Shown here: positions 12,413 to 23,568 of the stretch, piece after piece | How positions within the stretch are numbered: the stretch's first letter is position 1 | How the letters are laid out: each line of letters begins with the position of its first letter | NCBI GenBank assembly: GCA_947034895.1 | Contig: OX344762.1 | Location: 27,136,760 to 27,200,759 of the forward strand | Source of the DNA: Rhytidiadelphus loreus | Taxonomy: Eukaryota; Streptophyta; Bryopsida; Hypnales; Hylocomiaceae | DNA: 64,000 nucleotides | Direction: 5' to 3' | Made by a program: the position numbers and the translations under genes | Notes under the pieces: generated by a model | What the model saw: the letters and a program-made list of their open reading frames with translations, nothing else | What the model was told of the DNA's origin: nothing | The model's database searches: none

Positions 12413-15400
12413 ATGTGTCAAACAGGGAGATCAGGGATGTCGACTTCTTGCTTGCTGAAACCTCAGCACCGGATTGAAGAAGAGCCGGAGCCAGAGCCAG
12501 AACTTGCAATTGAGCCTTGCTGCCAAATTGTAGAGTCTCCGAGAACAGCGAAGAATTTGCGTTCGGCTGGCTTGAGCTCTGCTTCTCTCGCTGACCTTGA
12601 GAGAGACCAGGAGCTGGAGCGGAGGCTGGCGAAGTTGGAAAAGGTCGTGGCAGAAGGTACCGCAAGGGCAGGACCAAATCGACCATTGGGAATCAGCTCT
12701 GCTTCGGTTGCACTTCAGAGGCGCAACGATGAACTTGAGAGGCAGCTTGCGAGGTTGGAGAATCTTAGAATGAAAGAGTACAGAGTTTCCGGGGAGGATC
12801 TCATGTCGATAATATGGAGCGAGGGCTCGGCTCGTTGCGTCGATCGTGAGCAGCAGCTTCTCATGGACAAGAGAAGAGACGAGAGGATTCGAAACCTTGA
12901 GCTCAGAAAAATGCTTCGGCAAGCGCAGGAGCTCGACCTGGCTTTCCTCGTGGACTCGACAGGCAGCATGTCGGTAATCTACTGCAGGAGACACCACCAT
13001 TTAATCATTTATAACGCCTCCAGTTCATCAAACACGAGCATGCATATAGCGAGTTTGCACGACATCAAACCCCTTTCATTCAATATATTTGGGTATGTTT
13101 CAACCAGTGAAAGTTTCTCATTACAGTGCTCGACAACTTAATTGGCTCTGCAGGGATCGATCGTTGAGGTAAAGAATCTGGTTCCAAAGATTGCAACTGA
13201 TGTCAAGAAGGCGTTTCCCAAACTGAAGTTGCGCGTGGCGTTTGTGCCATACCGAGATTACGCCGAGCACGATCAAGACGAAGCCGAGAAGTGCGATTTC
13301 ACCGACAGTTTCGAAGGTCAGGCTTCACCGACAGTTTTGGGAATTTTCCGATTGCCACTACTGAGAAGCACCCGGGGGTGGGGTGGGTGGGGAGGGGGGG
13401 CTTTGATGACAAGGGCAGGTGCAATTTTACCAATTTTGTCCATTTCATCTGAAACTAATCTTGAATTTTATGGAAATTTCCGCAGGTCCCGAGAGCGTAT
13501 TCGTCTCCGCAATAGCGAAAGTGAAAGCAACAGGGGGTGGGGACGCACCCGAGGACGTGTTCTCCGGGCTGGAGCGCGTCGCGACTCTAAACTGGAGCTC
13601 CAAAACTCGAGTTCTGATTCACATCGCTGATGCCCCTTGCCACGGCAAGGAATTTCACGACGGAGTTGGAGATCATTACCCGGACGGGGACTCCAAGGGC
13701 CGGGACATCAGCAAATTGCTGGCAGCTCTTCGCCATGACTGCCAGATCCTGAACTACCTCTTTTGTCACATCACCGACTCCACGAAGAAGATGTTGAAGG
13801 TGTTCCGAGAGCGCGCTCCTCAAGGGGGATGGATCCAAGAGGAGAAGCTTGGCAACATGAGTAACCTGCTGGAGGTCGTGGTGAGTGCTTCTTGCAAGAG
13901 TATCGCGGTGTCTACTCGAGTAGTTGGTGAAGGTAAAGAAAATTTCAATTCTATTGGCAAGCATTCATTTGCGTGCCAAAATGAGATGCGCAAGTACATC
14001 AGGGGCTAGAGCTTTTCCCTTGATAAATATGATGGAATATAAATGCTATGGAGCAAACCTTTGCGATTTTAATAGAGATTTGATAAAACGAATTGCAAGG
14101 AAGTTATTCGGTCATGAATCCTTCAGTGTGTTAAAATCAGACTTTTCAGTCTCGGCCATACAATTCCGAATTTTAATATCCCCCAATTCATCAGGGGAAT
14201 GTGAGACTGTAGACATTCCTGCTTTTTCACTTCCAAGGGATTTGTATAGATTCCCCTGTTATCGTACAAGGGATTTTATTTGCATGTATTCACCTGCCTA
14301 GCTCTATTTCCTCCCTTGCATAATTTGGTGCGAATTTCATGGAAACCCCGCAGGACCATCTGTGCCCAGGTATTTGCCGGTGGCATGGAAGAATGAAATA
14401 CCACAGTGGAACAATATCAAGAGGCAAAATGGAGTGCAATTCGGTTACAAGTAAGAACACAAGTTGATGGACCCTTGAGCAATTCATTTTGCAGTGCCAA
14501 TTTATATGTGGCCTCTGAAGCTAAACTTTCAAATTGTTTGATTTCCCTGAGTTTTACAGGCTCCCGGCTACTTTGGAAGATTTGTTCAAGATTGTGGATA
14601 AAAACAGATCGTTGGTGTTGGAGCAAAAGCCTGCTTTAACCGTACATATTGCGCTTAGACCTTTCTCGGATGAAGGGAACGTGAGGTGGCCATATTACGC
14701 ACAAGTACACGAGGGTGCATGCACTCCACCAAGGTGCGTACACCTCCTAGCCAGCAGTGGGAGTCTTGAAGCATAGCAAAGTTGTGAACATTGCAGGATG
14801 TTAAGCATTCAAATCCATCTTAAGTAAAATCTTCTGAACACGTTCTCTGACTTTCTGTACAATTTGCGTTCATTGAGAATAGGGATTTGCTCATTCCTGA
14901 GATGATCACGGTCTTGGTAATGGCATTCCCAGCTTCCAAATAGCTTGCATACCTTAACTAGTTTTGAAAGCGTGCATGATCTGACTCCTGATTAATCTTG
15001 GGTCCCTTTTGGCATGTTTGAAGGTTACTTTGAATGTGCTTGACACAGTGGAACATTGCAGAAAGATGGTAGTGAAAAGATTCAAGGAGCTTATTGGAGA
15101 GGATGTCAGCAAGGTGCACACCATGGAGGCATATCGTGAGCAAATGGAGGTGCAGACAGTCGCAGGGTTCATGGCAGAGCACTTCAACCAGGAACTTCAG
15201 AGGTAAAAATTCGTCTTTTGGCTGGGGTAAATTAATAACACTTCTCGTGCCATGAAACAACATTTCAAGTGAAAACAAAACATGTAGGAAATCTTTCACT
15301 TTCAGAATCTTTGTTATATATTGAATTTAACATTGACTATAATATAGAATCCCATCGCATCTAGTACATCCACTGGTTTTTGAATGATCGTTCTATCTTG

Positions 15401-15865
15401 TCGTTTTGACACAGATTGTCGGGACTCACTGACTTCAAAACCGTGCAGTTCACGGCGGTATCGGTACTCCGGGTGGGAGTTTCAACATATTACAACATGG
15501 AAAAGTGGTTGGAAGGGACATGGATTCGTTACAGCAACAACGTCAACTATGTGAACACCAAAGAGTACGCGGCCACTCTGCACGCCTTCTCTCACTGGAC
15601 ATACCAACGCTCCAATGGTTTACTCATGGTGACCGACTTGCAAGGCGTGCAAGTGGAGGACTCCGAAGGGAAGAAAGTGTTCATGTTGTGTGATCCTGCA
15701 ATTCACTGCAAGCATGTCTACTGCTACCCCAGGACCAAGACCAACTGGAGCACTGCAGGAATGGACAGCTTCTTTGAAACCCATCAGTGCAACAACATTT
15801 GTCGTAGCCTGAATCTGAAGCCCAAATCTCCCAGCTTCACCTGTGCGGGCACTGTCATCAATTGA
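12413..15865 (+). CDS. vWA-domain alpha-kinase, copy B (677 aa)
   Basis: Predicted exons are 12413-12973, 13154-13316, 13486-13932, 14354-14450, 14560-14733, 15062-15202 and 15415-15865; all junctions keep frame and total 678 codons. The N-terminus (about 20-170) is charged and coiled-coil-like. A vWA domain follows, with the MIDAS-type motif DSTGSM at about 181-186 and the later signatures GGGDAPEDVFSGLE and LIHIADAPCHG. The alpha-kinase domain occupies about 425-677: RPFSDEGNVRWPYYAQ, VVKRF, a tract with TDLQGVQVED, and a terminal zinc-type motif THQCNNIC. Family knowledge: VwkA-type proteins are atypical Ser/Thr kinases; the vWA domain is thought to mediate metal-dependent protein binding. 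The plant substrate is unknown. Likely cytosolic, since no signal peptide or membrane segment is seen. It lies head to head with the broken copy A. Confidence 0.88.
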
Positions 15866-16259
15866 CTGCATGAAGTTTGAGTCTGCAACTCTGGTCGTGA
15901 ACCTTGAAAGCCTTCTCTCATCTGAGCCCGTAGCCTCAAGTACATACTAATCAGTGGCCTTCAATGAGAAACTGCGGATGCACTGATTTCTTGGACTTCT
16001 AGCATTATAGTGCTGTGGGAATCGTTAAGGAACTGAATTTGAGATTGTATGAATTCCGGGATGGTTTTGCTGGGTGTTTTGTATTTTTATTTCAGAGCAT
16101 GGATGTCTGGTGATATGCATTTGTTTTGTTTCAGGGTGCTGAACTCTGTGGTGATATGCATTAATTTCTCATGAAGTTCAAAGTATGGTTTTTAATAATT
16201 TATGATATTTTTGGGGTTACACGCTGAGATGGAATGTCCTCGTCCAAATCACAAAACTC

Positions 16260-16540
16260 GTCCGTGATAATCATCAATGTGTATGCCATTCTTACTGTTC
16301 CATTGAGTCTCTGTTTCACCCTGTTTATCAACGTCTGTGTGGTGTTGTATTCTTTTGTAGTTATTTGGCACTCTCCAAATGCTGCAAGGCTGACTGAATT
16401 CAATCGTAAAACCTGGTTTGGCTTGTGCTTAACCACCTCTACATATTTTCACATACTAAGAATAGTTGAAAATCTGGAGTTTGGTTGCGGAAAATTTTCC
16501 ATGGTGATATATCTTTGCGGGATGTAACTATTTCACGACT
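16260..16540 (+). repeat. Kinase 3'-flank segment shared with 55290-55680
   Basis: The landmarks tatgccattcttactgtt, a block ending ccctgtttatcaa, ggtttggttgcggaaa-like sequence and gggatgtaac recur in the same order near 55299, 55341, 55635 and 55670. The segment is non-coding and may be a transcribed 3' region or a repeat captured twice. Confidence 0.5.
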
Positions 16541-16749
16541 GGCGGGTGCCGGGGGCTGTAGATTTTAACCCCAAACGACGGGCCATCACCTTCAATTCAT
16601 CATCATCTAAATATTATCCTCTAACGAGATGAGTTGTTTCATTTCGGCATCTTGTCTGACTACAGAAATTATGAAAAGCATACATCAGGGACATTTGATG
16701 CGCAGTTGTGTTACTGGAGACGTGGCCTTCTCTTGATAATCAGGCAATA

Positions 16750-17035
16750 AGGTGGGTACACCCAAACCCGTCACTTTTTTACTACTGAGCCTAGTTGCTA
16801 TTATAAAACTGGTCAAATTTTCACATATTTATGTTGGCAAGTGAAAGGAGGTTCCAACGCACCAAAGAACGCCACACTTGGATATTGTATGCAAAAGTTA
16901 TTAAGGGTCAAAGTTCGTTTCTGAAAGTGCTCCATCCAAATAGGTACATAACTGAAATTCAAAATGTACAAACCTTCTAGATGGCACTTTAAGGTCAGGT
17001 GCCATTTGATAGCATACTACCTTAGATGTCTATCT
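16750..17035 (+). mobile_element. MITE family M-GGT, copy 1 (degraded ends)
   Basis: Collinear with 62392-62658, sharing gtgaaaggaggttccaacgc and gtatgcaaaagttattaagg. The left end ggtgggtacacccaaa matches the terminal inverted repeat of the better-preserved copy; the right end is eroded. No coding content. Confidence 0.6.
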
Positions 17036-17382
17036 AATTAGGGTAACTTGATCAGTTTCGAGTGATCCTACAATAAAATTAGAATTTTCTAGAGATAGTA
17101 GTAGCAATGACTGAGGCATAGTTTCCATTCTTGAATCTCTTACTTCTTTTTGAGGACAGATGGGGAATTTCATTGAAGTGGTGGTGTTCTATGATCCATT
17201 TCGAGACCGTTCGGTATGAACTATAAAAGTGATATCCAGGATTGGTATATATTTCAACGATCTTTGACTTATATAGTTATTAAAAATCTAGGACTTGTAT
17301 AGATTTTAGACTATGATTGTGGTCTGAATTGTAAAAGTGCCATCTATAATATATGTAGATTTTAGACATGTAAGAATGATAT

Positions 17383-17614
17383 CACTACAAGAGAAAAGGG
17401 TGTTTTAAGTATAGTCCTAGAGATAACATTTTAAGTAATGACCTTTTTATGAGATTTTCAGTAAGAATTTACAAGATATTTGTGTCTTTCAAGTAAAATT
17501 TTACTTGAAAGACACAAATATCTTGTAAATTCTTACTGAAAATCTCATAAAAAGGTCATTACTTAAAATGTTATCTCTAGGACTATACTTAAAACACCCC
17601 TTTCTCTTGTAGTG
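17383..17614. mobile_element. Fold-back CACTA-type MITE, copy 1
   Basis: The 232-bp element starts CACTACAAGAGAAAAGGG and ends in the inverse (ccctttctcttgtagtg). It is flanked by a 3-bp direct repeat TAT (17380-17382 and 17615-17617), the CACTA hallmark. Almost the whole element is inverted repeat: arms of about 110 bases are nearly perfect complements around a centre at about 17498. Transcription would give a long hairpin RNA. Confidence 0.8.
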
Positions 17615-17837
17615 TATAGATTTAGAAAAGCTAGGACTATTGTGTATTTTAGGTAACGTGGTCTAACCTGAAAAAACTACCAAAGTTGAAGAATTTTTCC
17701 ATTTTAACAAAATTGTCCATACACCCAATCTTTACACATACTTGGCATACCATGGGTCATCCATCCAAAACTCTTTTGATTTGATTATCTAATCCCTAAA
17801 GGTGTAGCAAGACCACTTTGGTTTTATTGAGAACTAA

Positions 17838-17905
17838 AACATGCTTTAGTAATTTTATATTTTGGACTCTAAATCCTAAATTACTAAAGCATGTTTTAGT
17901 TTGGA
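17838..17905. repeat. Small inverted repeat
   Basis: aactaaaacatgctttagta and its near-complement tactaaagcatgttttagtt lie about 25 bases apart. Possibly a MITE remnant between two larger fold-back MITEs. Confidence 0.5.
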
Positions 17906-17985
17906 GTTTTTAAATGAAACTCTTGGGACTGCTTCTATTCATCACATTCTATGTAAGGTCCAATAAAAAGTAAAATTAGATTTTC

Positions 17986-18164
17986 CACTATAAGAAAAAG
18001 GGGTATAGTACAAGAAAAAGGGGTATTTTAAGTATAGTCCTAGTGGTGTAGTATGATCTTTTAGGAGATTTTTAGTAAACTTTTACTAAAAATCTTCTAA
18101 AAGGTCATTATTTATAAGACTATACTACTAGTACTATACTTAAAACACCCCTTTACCTTGTAGT
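17986..18164. mobile_element. Fold-back CACTA-type MITE, copy 2 (degraded)
   Basis: Same family as the element at 17383: it begins CACTATAAGAAAAAGGGG, has an internal second start-like tacaagaaaaaggggtattt, and ends ttaaaacacccctttacctt then gtagta. The arms pair around agtaaacttttact. The terminal base is mutated and the 3-bp duplication is not clear. Confidence 0.65.
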
Positions 18165-18559
18165 ATTCCCTCGCTAATTTCTTGACATTCTACACAATAT
18201 AAATACATACTTTACTTTAGAGGATGCAGTAATGCCAAGAAACCATGTGTGTTGAATGGTTTGATGCACTAGTTCATGGCCAAAATTCTCGCCCAAGTTT
18301 AGAGTGTTACATGTGCCTCTATGTGGACAAGTAGTGAGTCATGAGGTAACTTCTTTGAGTAAGGCAACCTAATTGATAAGCAACCCAAATTCACTATTTA
18401 GTATAGTTTGCTTTTAAAGCGACCATTTAAGTCTACCTAATTCATCTTTGACAACAATAAATAGTTCAAGCAACATGTCACTCATTATTAAATAAGGGTT
18501 ACATTTAGAACATGGTTACTTTTAGAATAGACTATCTACCTTATGAAGCATTGAAGCTT

Positions 18560-19520
18560 TCAGTTACACGTTATTTGGTCATTCCAATAAATATTACAAA
18601 AGTTATAAGTTTTTATCAAATTTCATTGAATGGATTGATACCTATACAAAAACATTAGATGAAATTCAACCTTTGTTAAGGGCTCCGAGTTCTCCCTACG
18701 TTCCCCTATGTTTAGATCTTAGCCACGCAGCGTGATGATGTGGTTGAGAGACTACCACATCAACAAGCATTAAAAAATTTAATTATTTTATTTTATTTTA
18801 TTTTATAGATTTAGTCTTTAATAATTTTTTAGTTTTAAAAAAAAAAAATCAATAATTTTTTTAATAATTTTTTTTCCAAACAGTGCAGGTTGGTTCTCAA
18901 TAGTGGGAAACAGCCTGAAACAACCCTTCCAATAGGCCAAAAAACATGTAATGCCTTTGAGCCATTCAATTTTGACCTATGATATGAAAGTTATGAAGAG
19001 TTTTGTGATGTAGCACTAAAGGTAGAATTACAGAAAAAAAAATTCACTTGTTTAGGATATACAAATTTTGAATTTTTTTAATAAAAATAGTCAAATATAG
19101 GATACATATTCCTTATTAGAACACTCTCACCATTGGAATAATTGACAATTCTCAAATTCTTGTCAAAGTTCTTAGCAATTTAGTTTTTTCTTTCATCCAA
19201 TACTACCTTCTATTTTATAATCTTTTTAAAGAAGAATATGAAGGATTTTTTGGTTCAATTTTTTTTCTTGTATTTTCAACCTATTTAGAGACTTGTTGAT
19301 TGTTATATGATATACATGTTTTTCTTTCTAAAATGTTGAAAGACAAAACTTCACCTATTGAAAGGGCTTCAGAAAACAAGTTTTTGAAGTATAGATACAT
19401 CAATCTTGTAATTGGTGGAGGGTTTCAATCTAAATTTTTAGGGAGGATGTACATGAACAATTTTTTTTAGATTTATCATAAAATAAATATAGATGAATAT
19501 CATAGCCTTGCTTTGGTTAT
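18560..19520 (+). repeat. Dispersed repeat R2, copy 2
   Basis: Collinear with 7050-7900. A ~270-base block at about 18690-18960 that resembles the GC-richer core of the 85-800 tandem repeat interrupts it and may be a separate insertion. Confidence 0.55.
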
Positions 19521-20486
19521 GAGTATTTTAAAGCAATTTTGGGCACTCAAACCACCACAAAACTTTAGAAGTTGATAAAATATATCACCAAAAGGTTTGA
19601 TGAAACTTTGTTTAAGGAAAAATAAAATAAAATTTGAATGAATTATATTACAATTTGAATATGATTTATACAATTTTCATTGAACTATATAATAAATATC
19701 AAAAGCCAAAAATATGCATAGGCTTTACTTATCAAAATTACTATGCACCCAAAAATGTGCTATATGTCCTATCCCATGTCATACAAATGTGGATATGCAT
19801 ACAAATATGGATACTTGCATATAAGGCTAGTTATTCAAGTATATAAATTATCCCATATCTTTTGTACCTCTAGTGAACTTGTTGATTTGTATATAAAACA
19901 ACTTATATTTATTATTGTAATCTTTTCAATCAAAAAATAACAATACCATGGTGCATAAGACATGTTCCAAATGCCCATCTTATCTAATATAGTCCTAAAC
20001 ATTTATATATAATTACTATCAAGGGGATTAAGCAAATTTGTTTCCTTGAAACTCAAAAAAACTTCAACTTGCTTTCAGATTTGTGAAAAGAATATTAAAA
20101 CTTGTTTTCAATTGATATAAAACCAATCTTAAAACTTTGAAAGAAAATATAATTCTTGTAATAAAATAAATTGAATATTTACAAAATTATATTAAATTTA
20201 GTGAAGTAATTAAATTAATCCTTATATACACAACTATCCTCTAAATGGATGTTGAATGTTTTGAATAGTGCACTTCTGCTTCAAATTTTCAATGTTTAAG
20301 TTGAGATTTAATTCTATTCCACAAACCCTAAATTGATAGAAAATAATCAACGATGCCACTTATCCAACAATCTCAAGCAACAAGAATTAGGAGGAATTTT
20401 TTCCTTGCACTTTTAATTGTTCAATTCTTATTATGGTGATTTTTTAAGATTTTTTCTCACTTATTTATTCAAGTCAATTTTGACGG

Positions 20487-20687
20487 CACTACAAGATAAA
20501 GGGGTGTTTTAAGTGTGCTTTTAAGTATAGTCCTAGAGATAAGATATTAAGTATTGACCTTTATGTAGATTTTTAGTGAAAATTTACTAAAAATTCACTA
20601 AAAATCTACATAAAGGTCAATACTTAATATCATATCTCTAGGACTATACTTAAAAACACACTTAAAACACCCCTTTATCTTATAGTG
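20487..20687. mobile_element. Fold-back CACTA-type MITE, copy 3
   Basis: Begins CACTACAAGATAAAGGGG and ends ccctttatcttatagtg. The arms, about 95 bases each, are near-perfect complements meeting at agtgaaaatttactaaaaattcact-like sequence. The flanking trinucleotides are CGG and GGG, consistent with a mutated 3-bp duplication. Confidence 0.75.
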
Positions 20688-21099
20688 GGGGTCATTTTTT
20701 CATTGGAAAAATCATATTTTTGAGGTGAAACATAATTACTTTCTACAAGTATTAGCTAGTATGTGCAAAGTAAATCTATACCGTACAAACAATAGAACAT
20801 AAGAATTGACAATAATTAGATGGATGAAAAAAACCAAAACTTTGTGTGTAAGACAATCATGTTTGTGTTCTTGTGATGTTCAAATTCAAACTTTGCATCC
20901 TTATAAAGTTAAGGTTTACAATACTTTGTAAGTCTCTTGATTTATGATTAGAAATTTGAATAGAAATCACATGTTTAAAAAAACTAAACTATAATTATAG
21001 TAGAATTTTTTTGGAAGTTATCCACTTTGATAAACAAAAAATATATAAATTTGTAAGTTTGAGATAAAGTTTGAGATAAAATTACATGTATTTTTTATA

Positions 21100-21201
21100 A
21101 GTTTTCACTAAAAATCTACATAAAAGTCATTATTTAATATCTTATCTCTAAGACTATACTTAAAAACACACTTATTTAAAACACCCCTTTCTCTTGTAGT
21201 G
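21100..21201. mobile_element. Half copy of the fold-back MITE family
   Basis: Only the right arm is present: cactaaaaatctacataaaa through acaccccttt to ctcttgtagtg, matching the right arm of the 20487 copy. The left arm is missing. Confidence 0.65.
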
Positions 21202-21204
21202 TAA

Positions 21205-22108
21205 TATAAATTGGTGAAACTAAATGTAAATTTAATTAAAACCTTTTACCAATTTTTACTTTAAATCAATAATCAAAATCCATCAGCTTCTTAATTTAAT
21301 TATTTTTTAGTGAGTTGCAATAATTGATAGATTTGATAATGACCAGAAACTAAGGAGATGACCAAAATTATGGACTAAAGTCTAGTTTCTTTTAGTATTA
21401 CAGTAGCTCTTTGTAGCTCAATGTTTGATTTCTTCATTGCTCAACATTTTAGACTTCATAATGCCATTTAGACCAAGCATTATATTCTTATTTGTTATTT
21501 ATTTTTCTGCTAGTATAGTATATAAGTAAATTTGAAACAAACTGATGTGCACACCTTACTCAGACAAGCTTTGTTGCTCCAAAATTTAAGAAAAAAGCCA
21601 TGGTGTTTATAATTTGTACAAATAATCAAATGAATATTCAAGCAATTGGAATTTTTTATTTATAAAACCAATATCGTTTTTGAAATTTGAAGTTTTCTAT
21701 GATAAAATAAAGTTTGGTAAACAACATATGATTATTAAGAAAAATTATAAATGAAATTTTAGTTTTAATTTCTGTGTCATTTGTTATTTTCAAAAAAAGA
21801 CTTCATAATATGATGATTGTACAAGAAGCTTTACAAAAAATTATATTATTTTCTTAGAAAAATTATTTGCAAGACCAAATTAATATGAAAAAGTATTGTA
21901 TATACACAAAAGAAATTACAAAATTGGTACAAATTTGAGTTCATAAATTTACTTATTTCAAATTATTTATTTTTTGAATCTTTCTATCCCAAAAATAGAA
22001 TTGTAAGATATGTATTGGTAAGGTTCGTGCATGTGAGTTAGTTTTTCAAAGATGAACTTATATATTTTCTTGAAGTTGTAAAAATCTCAATTCTTTTGTG
22101 AAGAGTTG
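21205..22108 (+). repeat. Dispersed repeat R1, copy 2
   Basis: Collinear partner of 1445-2412, starting immediately after the half MITE and ending near gaagagttgaatttatc. Confidence 0.65.
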
Positions 22109-22679
22109 AATTTATCAAGTTAATATTGTTCAAGAGAAAATAATGAAAATTCATATCAATTTTAGAAAATCTTTAACCCCTAAAGTTCTTTTACTATTTT
22201 TCACAAAAATGACCCAAACTCCACTTTCTAATGCATTGAACATAACTAAAATATTAAAACATTTTTCAAATGTTCAATTATACAATTTTCTACTTTAAGC
22301 ACTAATTTAGGAATTTGTGGAAAAAATTTCAGACCATTTGACTATAAATTGAGAGTTTATAATGTTTGAAGTTAGGAATTTTGGTCTTATCCAACAAGGT
22401 CCGGATAGTTTGACTCAACTTTGTGGAGGAGGCATTATGGCCAACTTTGGACCATTGGGTAGCTGGCCACTTTCATTAAAATGGTGGTATTCCATGTGCC
22501 ATTTTTAGACTGCCTGGTTTGAACTATGAAAATGACATCTAGAATAGCTATACATTTTAGAAATCTTTGATTTATGTAGATTTCAGACCGTTGGATCGGG
22601 GAATGCTAGTACATGAGCGTAGAGCGGCGAGCGGCGAGCAGGGAGCGTGGATTGGTGAGTGGGAAGGGACAATTTTGGA

Positions 22680-23000
22680 ATTTTTGATCAAATAAATTGA
22701 AAAAAGTGGATGATAATTTAAACGGAAATTGAGGAAAAAATCTATGAAAATTAAAAAAGGAATACATGAAAGGGTTAGTAAAATGGATGAGTCAATGAGA
22801 TATTAGGCAAAATTTTTGGATATTGGGTGAAGATAAACGGATGAAAGTGCTTAAGAAAATGGATGCAAGAAGTTTAAACAAACGGATGACAATGGATGAA
22901 AAAAATGGAGGAATGTAGATGAAAAATATGGAAGTAACTCGTGAAAGTGGATGAAAATAATGGATGGTATTAGATGCATGATATGGATGTCTAAAATGGT
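22680..23000. repeat. Degenerate ATGGATGAAA-type repeat
   Basis: The purine-rich word ggatgaaa / atggatga recurs irregularly (aaaatggatgag, aaacggatgaaag, gaaaatggatgc, aatggatgaaaaa, gtggatgaaaat). It looks like a decayed simple repeat. A similar patch appears at 23340-23410 beside the methyltransferase-like gene. Confidence 0.5.
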
Positions 23001-23568
23001 TTAGGGTTTAAAAAATCGACTTTTTTAGTTCTACGGTTGACTGTACGATTTTGTCATCACCCAAGCCCTGAAGACCTTCCACATAGTTAGGGTTATGCAT
23101 ACAGGGTAGCGTAGTTCATTTTATTATAATCGATTAAAAACTGTAGCAAATTATAAGCACATGGTTATAAACTTGCAATATCCATCCAACACCGATTAAA
23201 GTGTTCTGTAACAAAATCAATCATGCCAAATGGTCCATGCGTGCTATGACTTGTGAACCATATCACTCTTAGCGAAGGTATTGTGATGCCAAACACCTCC
23301 ACAAAATTAAGCAGAACATATCCCGCGAGGTACTTCCGAATATAGATGAAAAATATGGATGATAGTACATGGAAGAAGGGAAGAAACAAATGGACGAAAC
23401 TAGATGAGACGAGGATGACAGAACATGATGACAAGTGTTTAGACCGAAAGAACTCTGGCTTCCAGAATGCATTTAGATGTTCAAGTAGAACTGAAAAAAA
23501 ATATATAATAGAAAATGTTGAATATGCAGATGCATATTCAACAATGTATAGTACTGCACATCATCACT

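Larger units (their letters stand above)
11785..16110 (+). repeat. Right arm of the inverted duplication
   Basis: Reverse-complement partner of 2400-6775, carrying the open copy of the vWA/alpha-kinase gene with its promoter and 3' flank. Downstream of about 16110 the similarity to the left arm fades. Confidence 0.85.
16150..22600. other. Repeat-rich intergenic region
   Basis: Apart from the repeats and MITEs listed separately, this is AT-rich decayed sequence without a supported gene. The part 16260-16540 resembles 55290-55680. Frames at 16200-16527 and 19634-19940 are short, AT-driven and without domains. Confidence 0.5.

Noticed and set aside
12411..13000. Long open frames on the minus strand opposite kinase exon 1
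   Set aside because: They mirror the real coiled-coil/vWA exon; the same shadows appear opposite copy A, and no domain or splice model supports them.
13142..13630. Plus-strand 162-codon frame through kinase exons 2-3 without splicing
   Set aside because: It reads through the intron (13317-13485) into the wrong frame; the aligned copy A and the vWA motifs support splicing.
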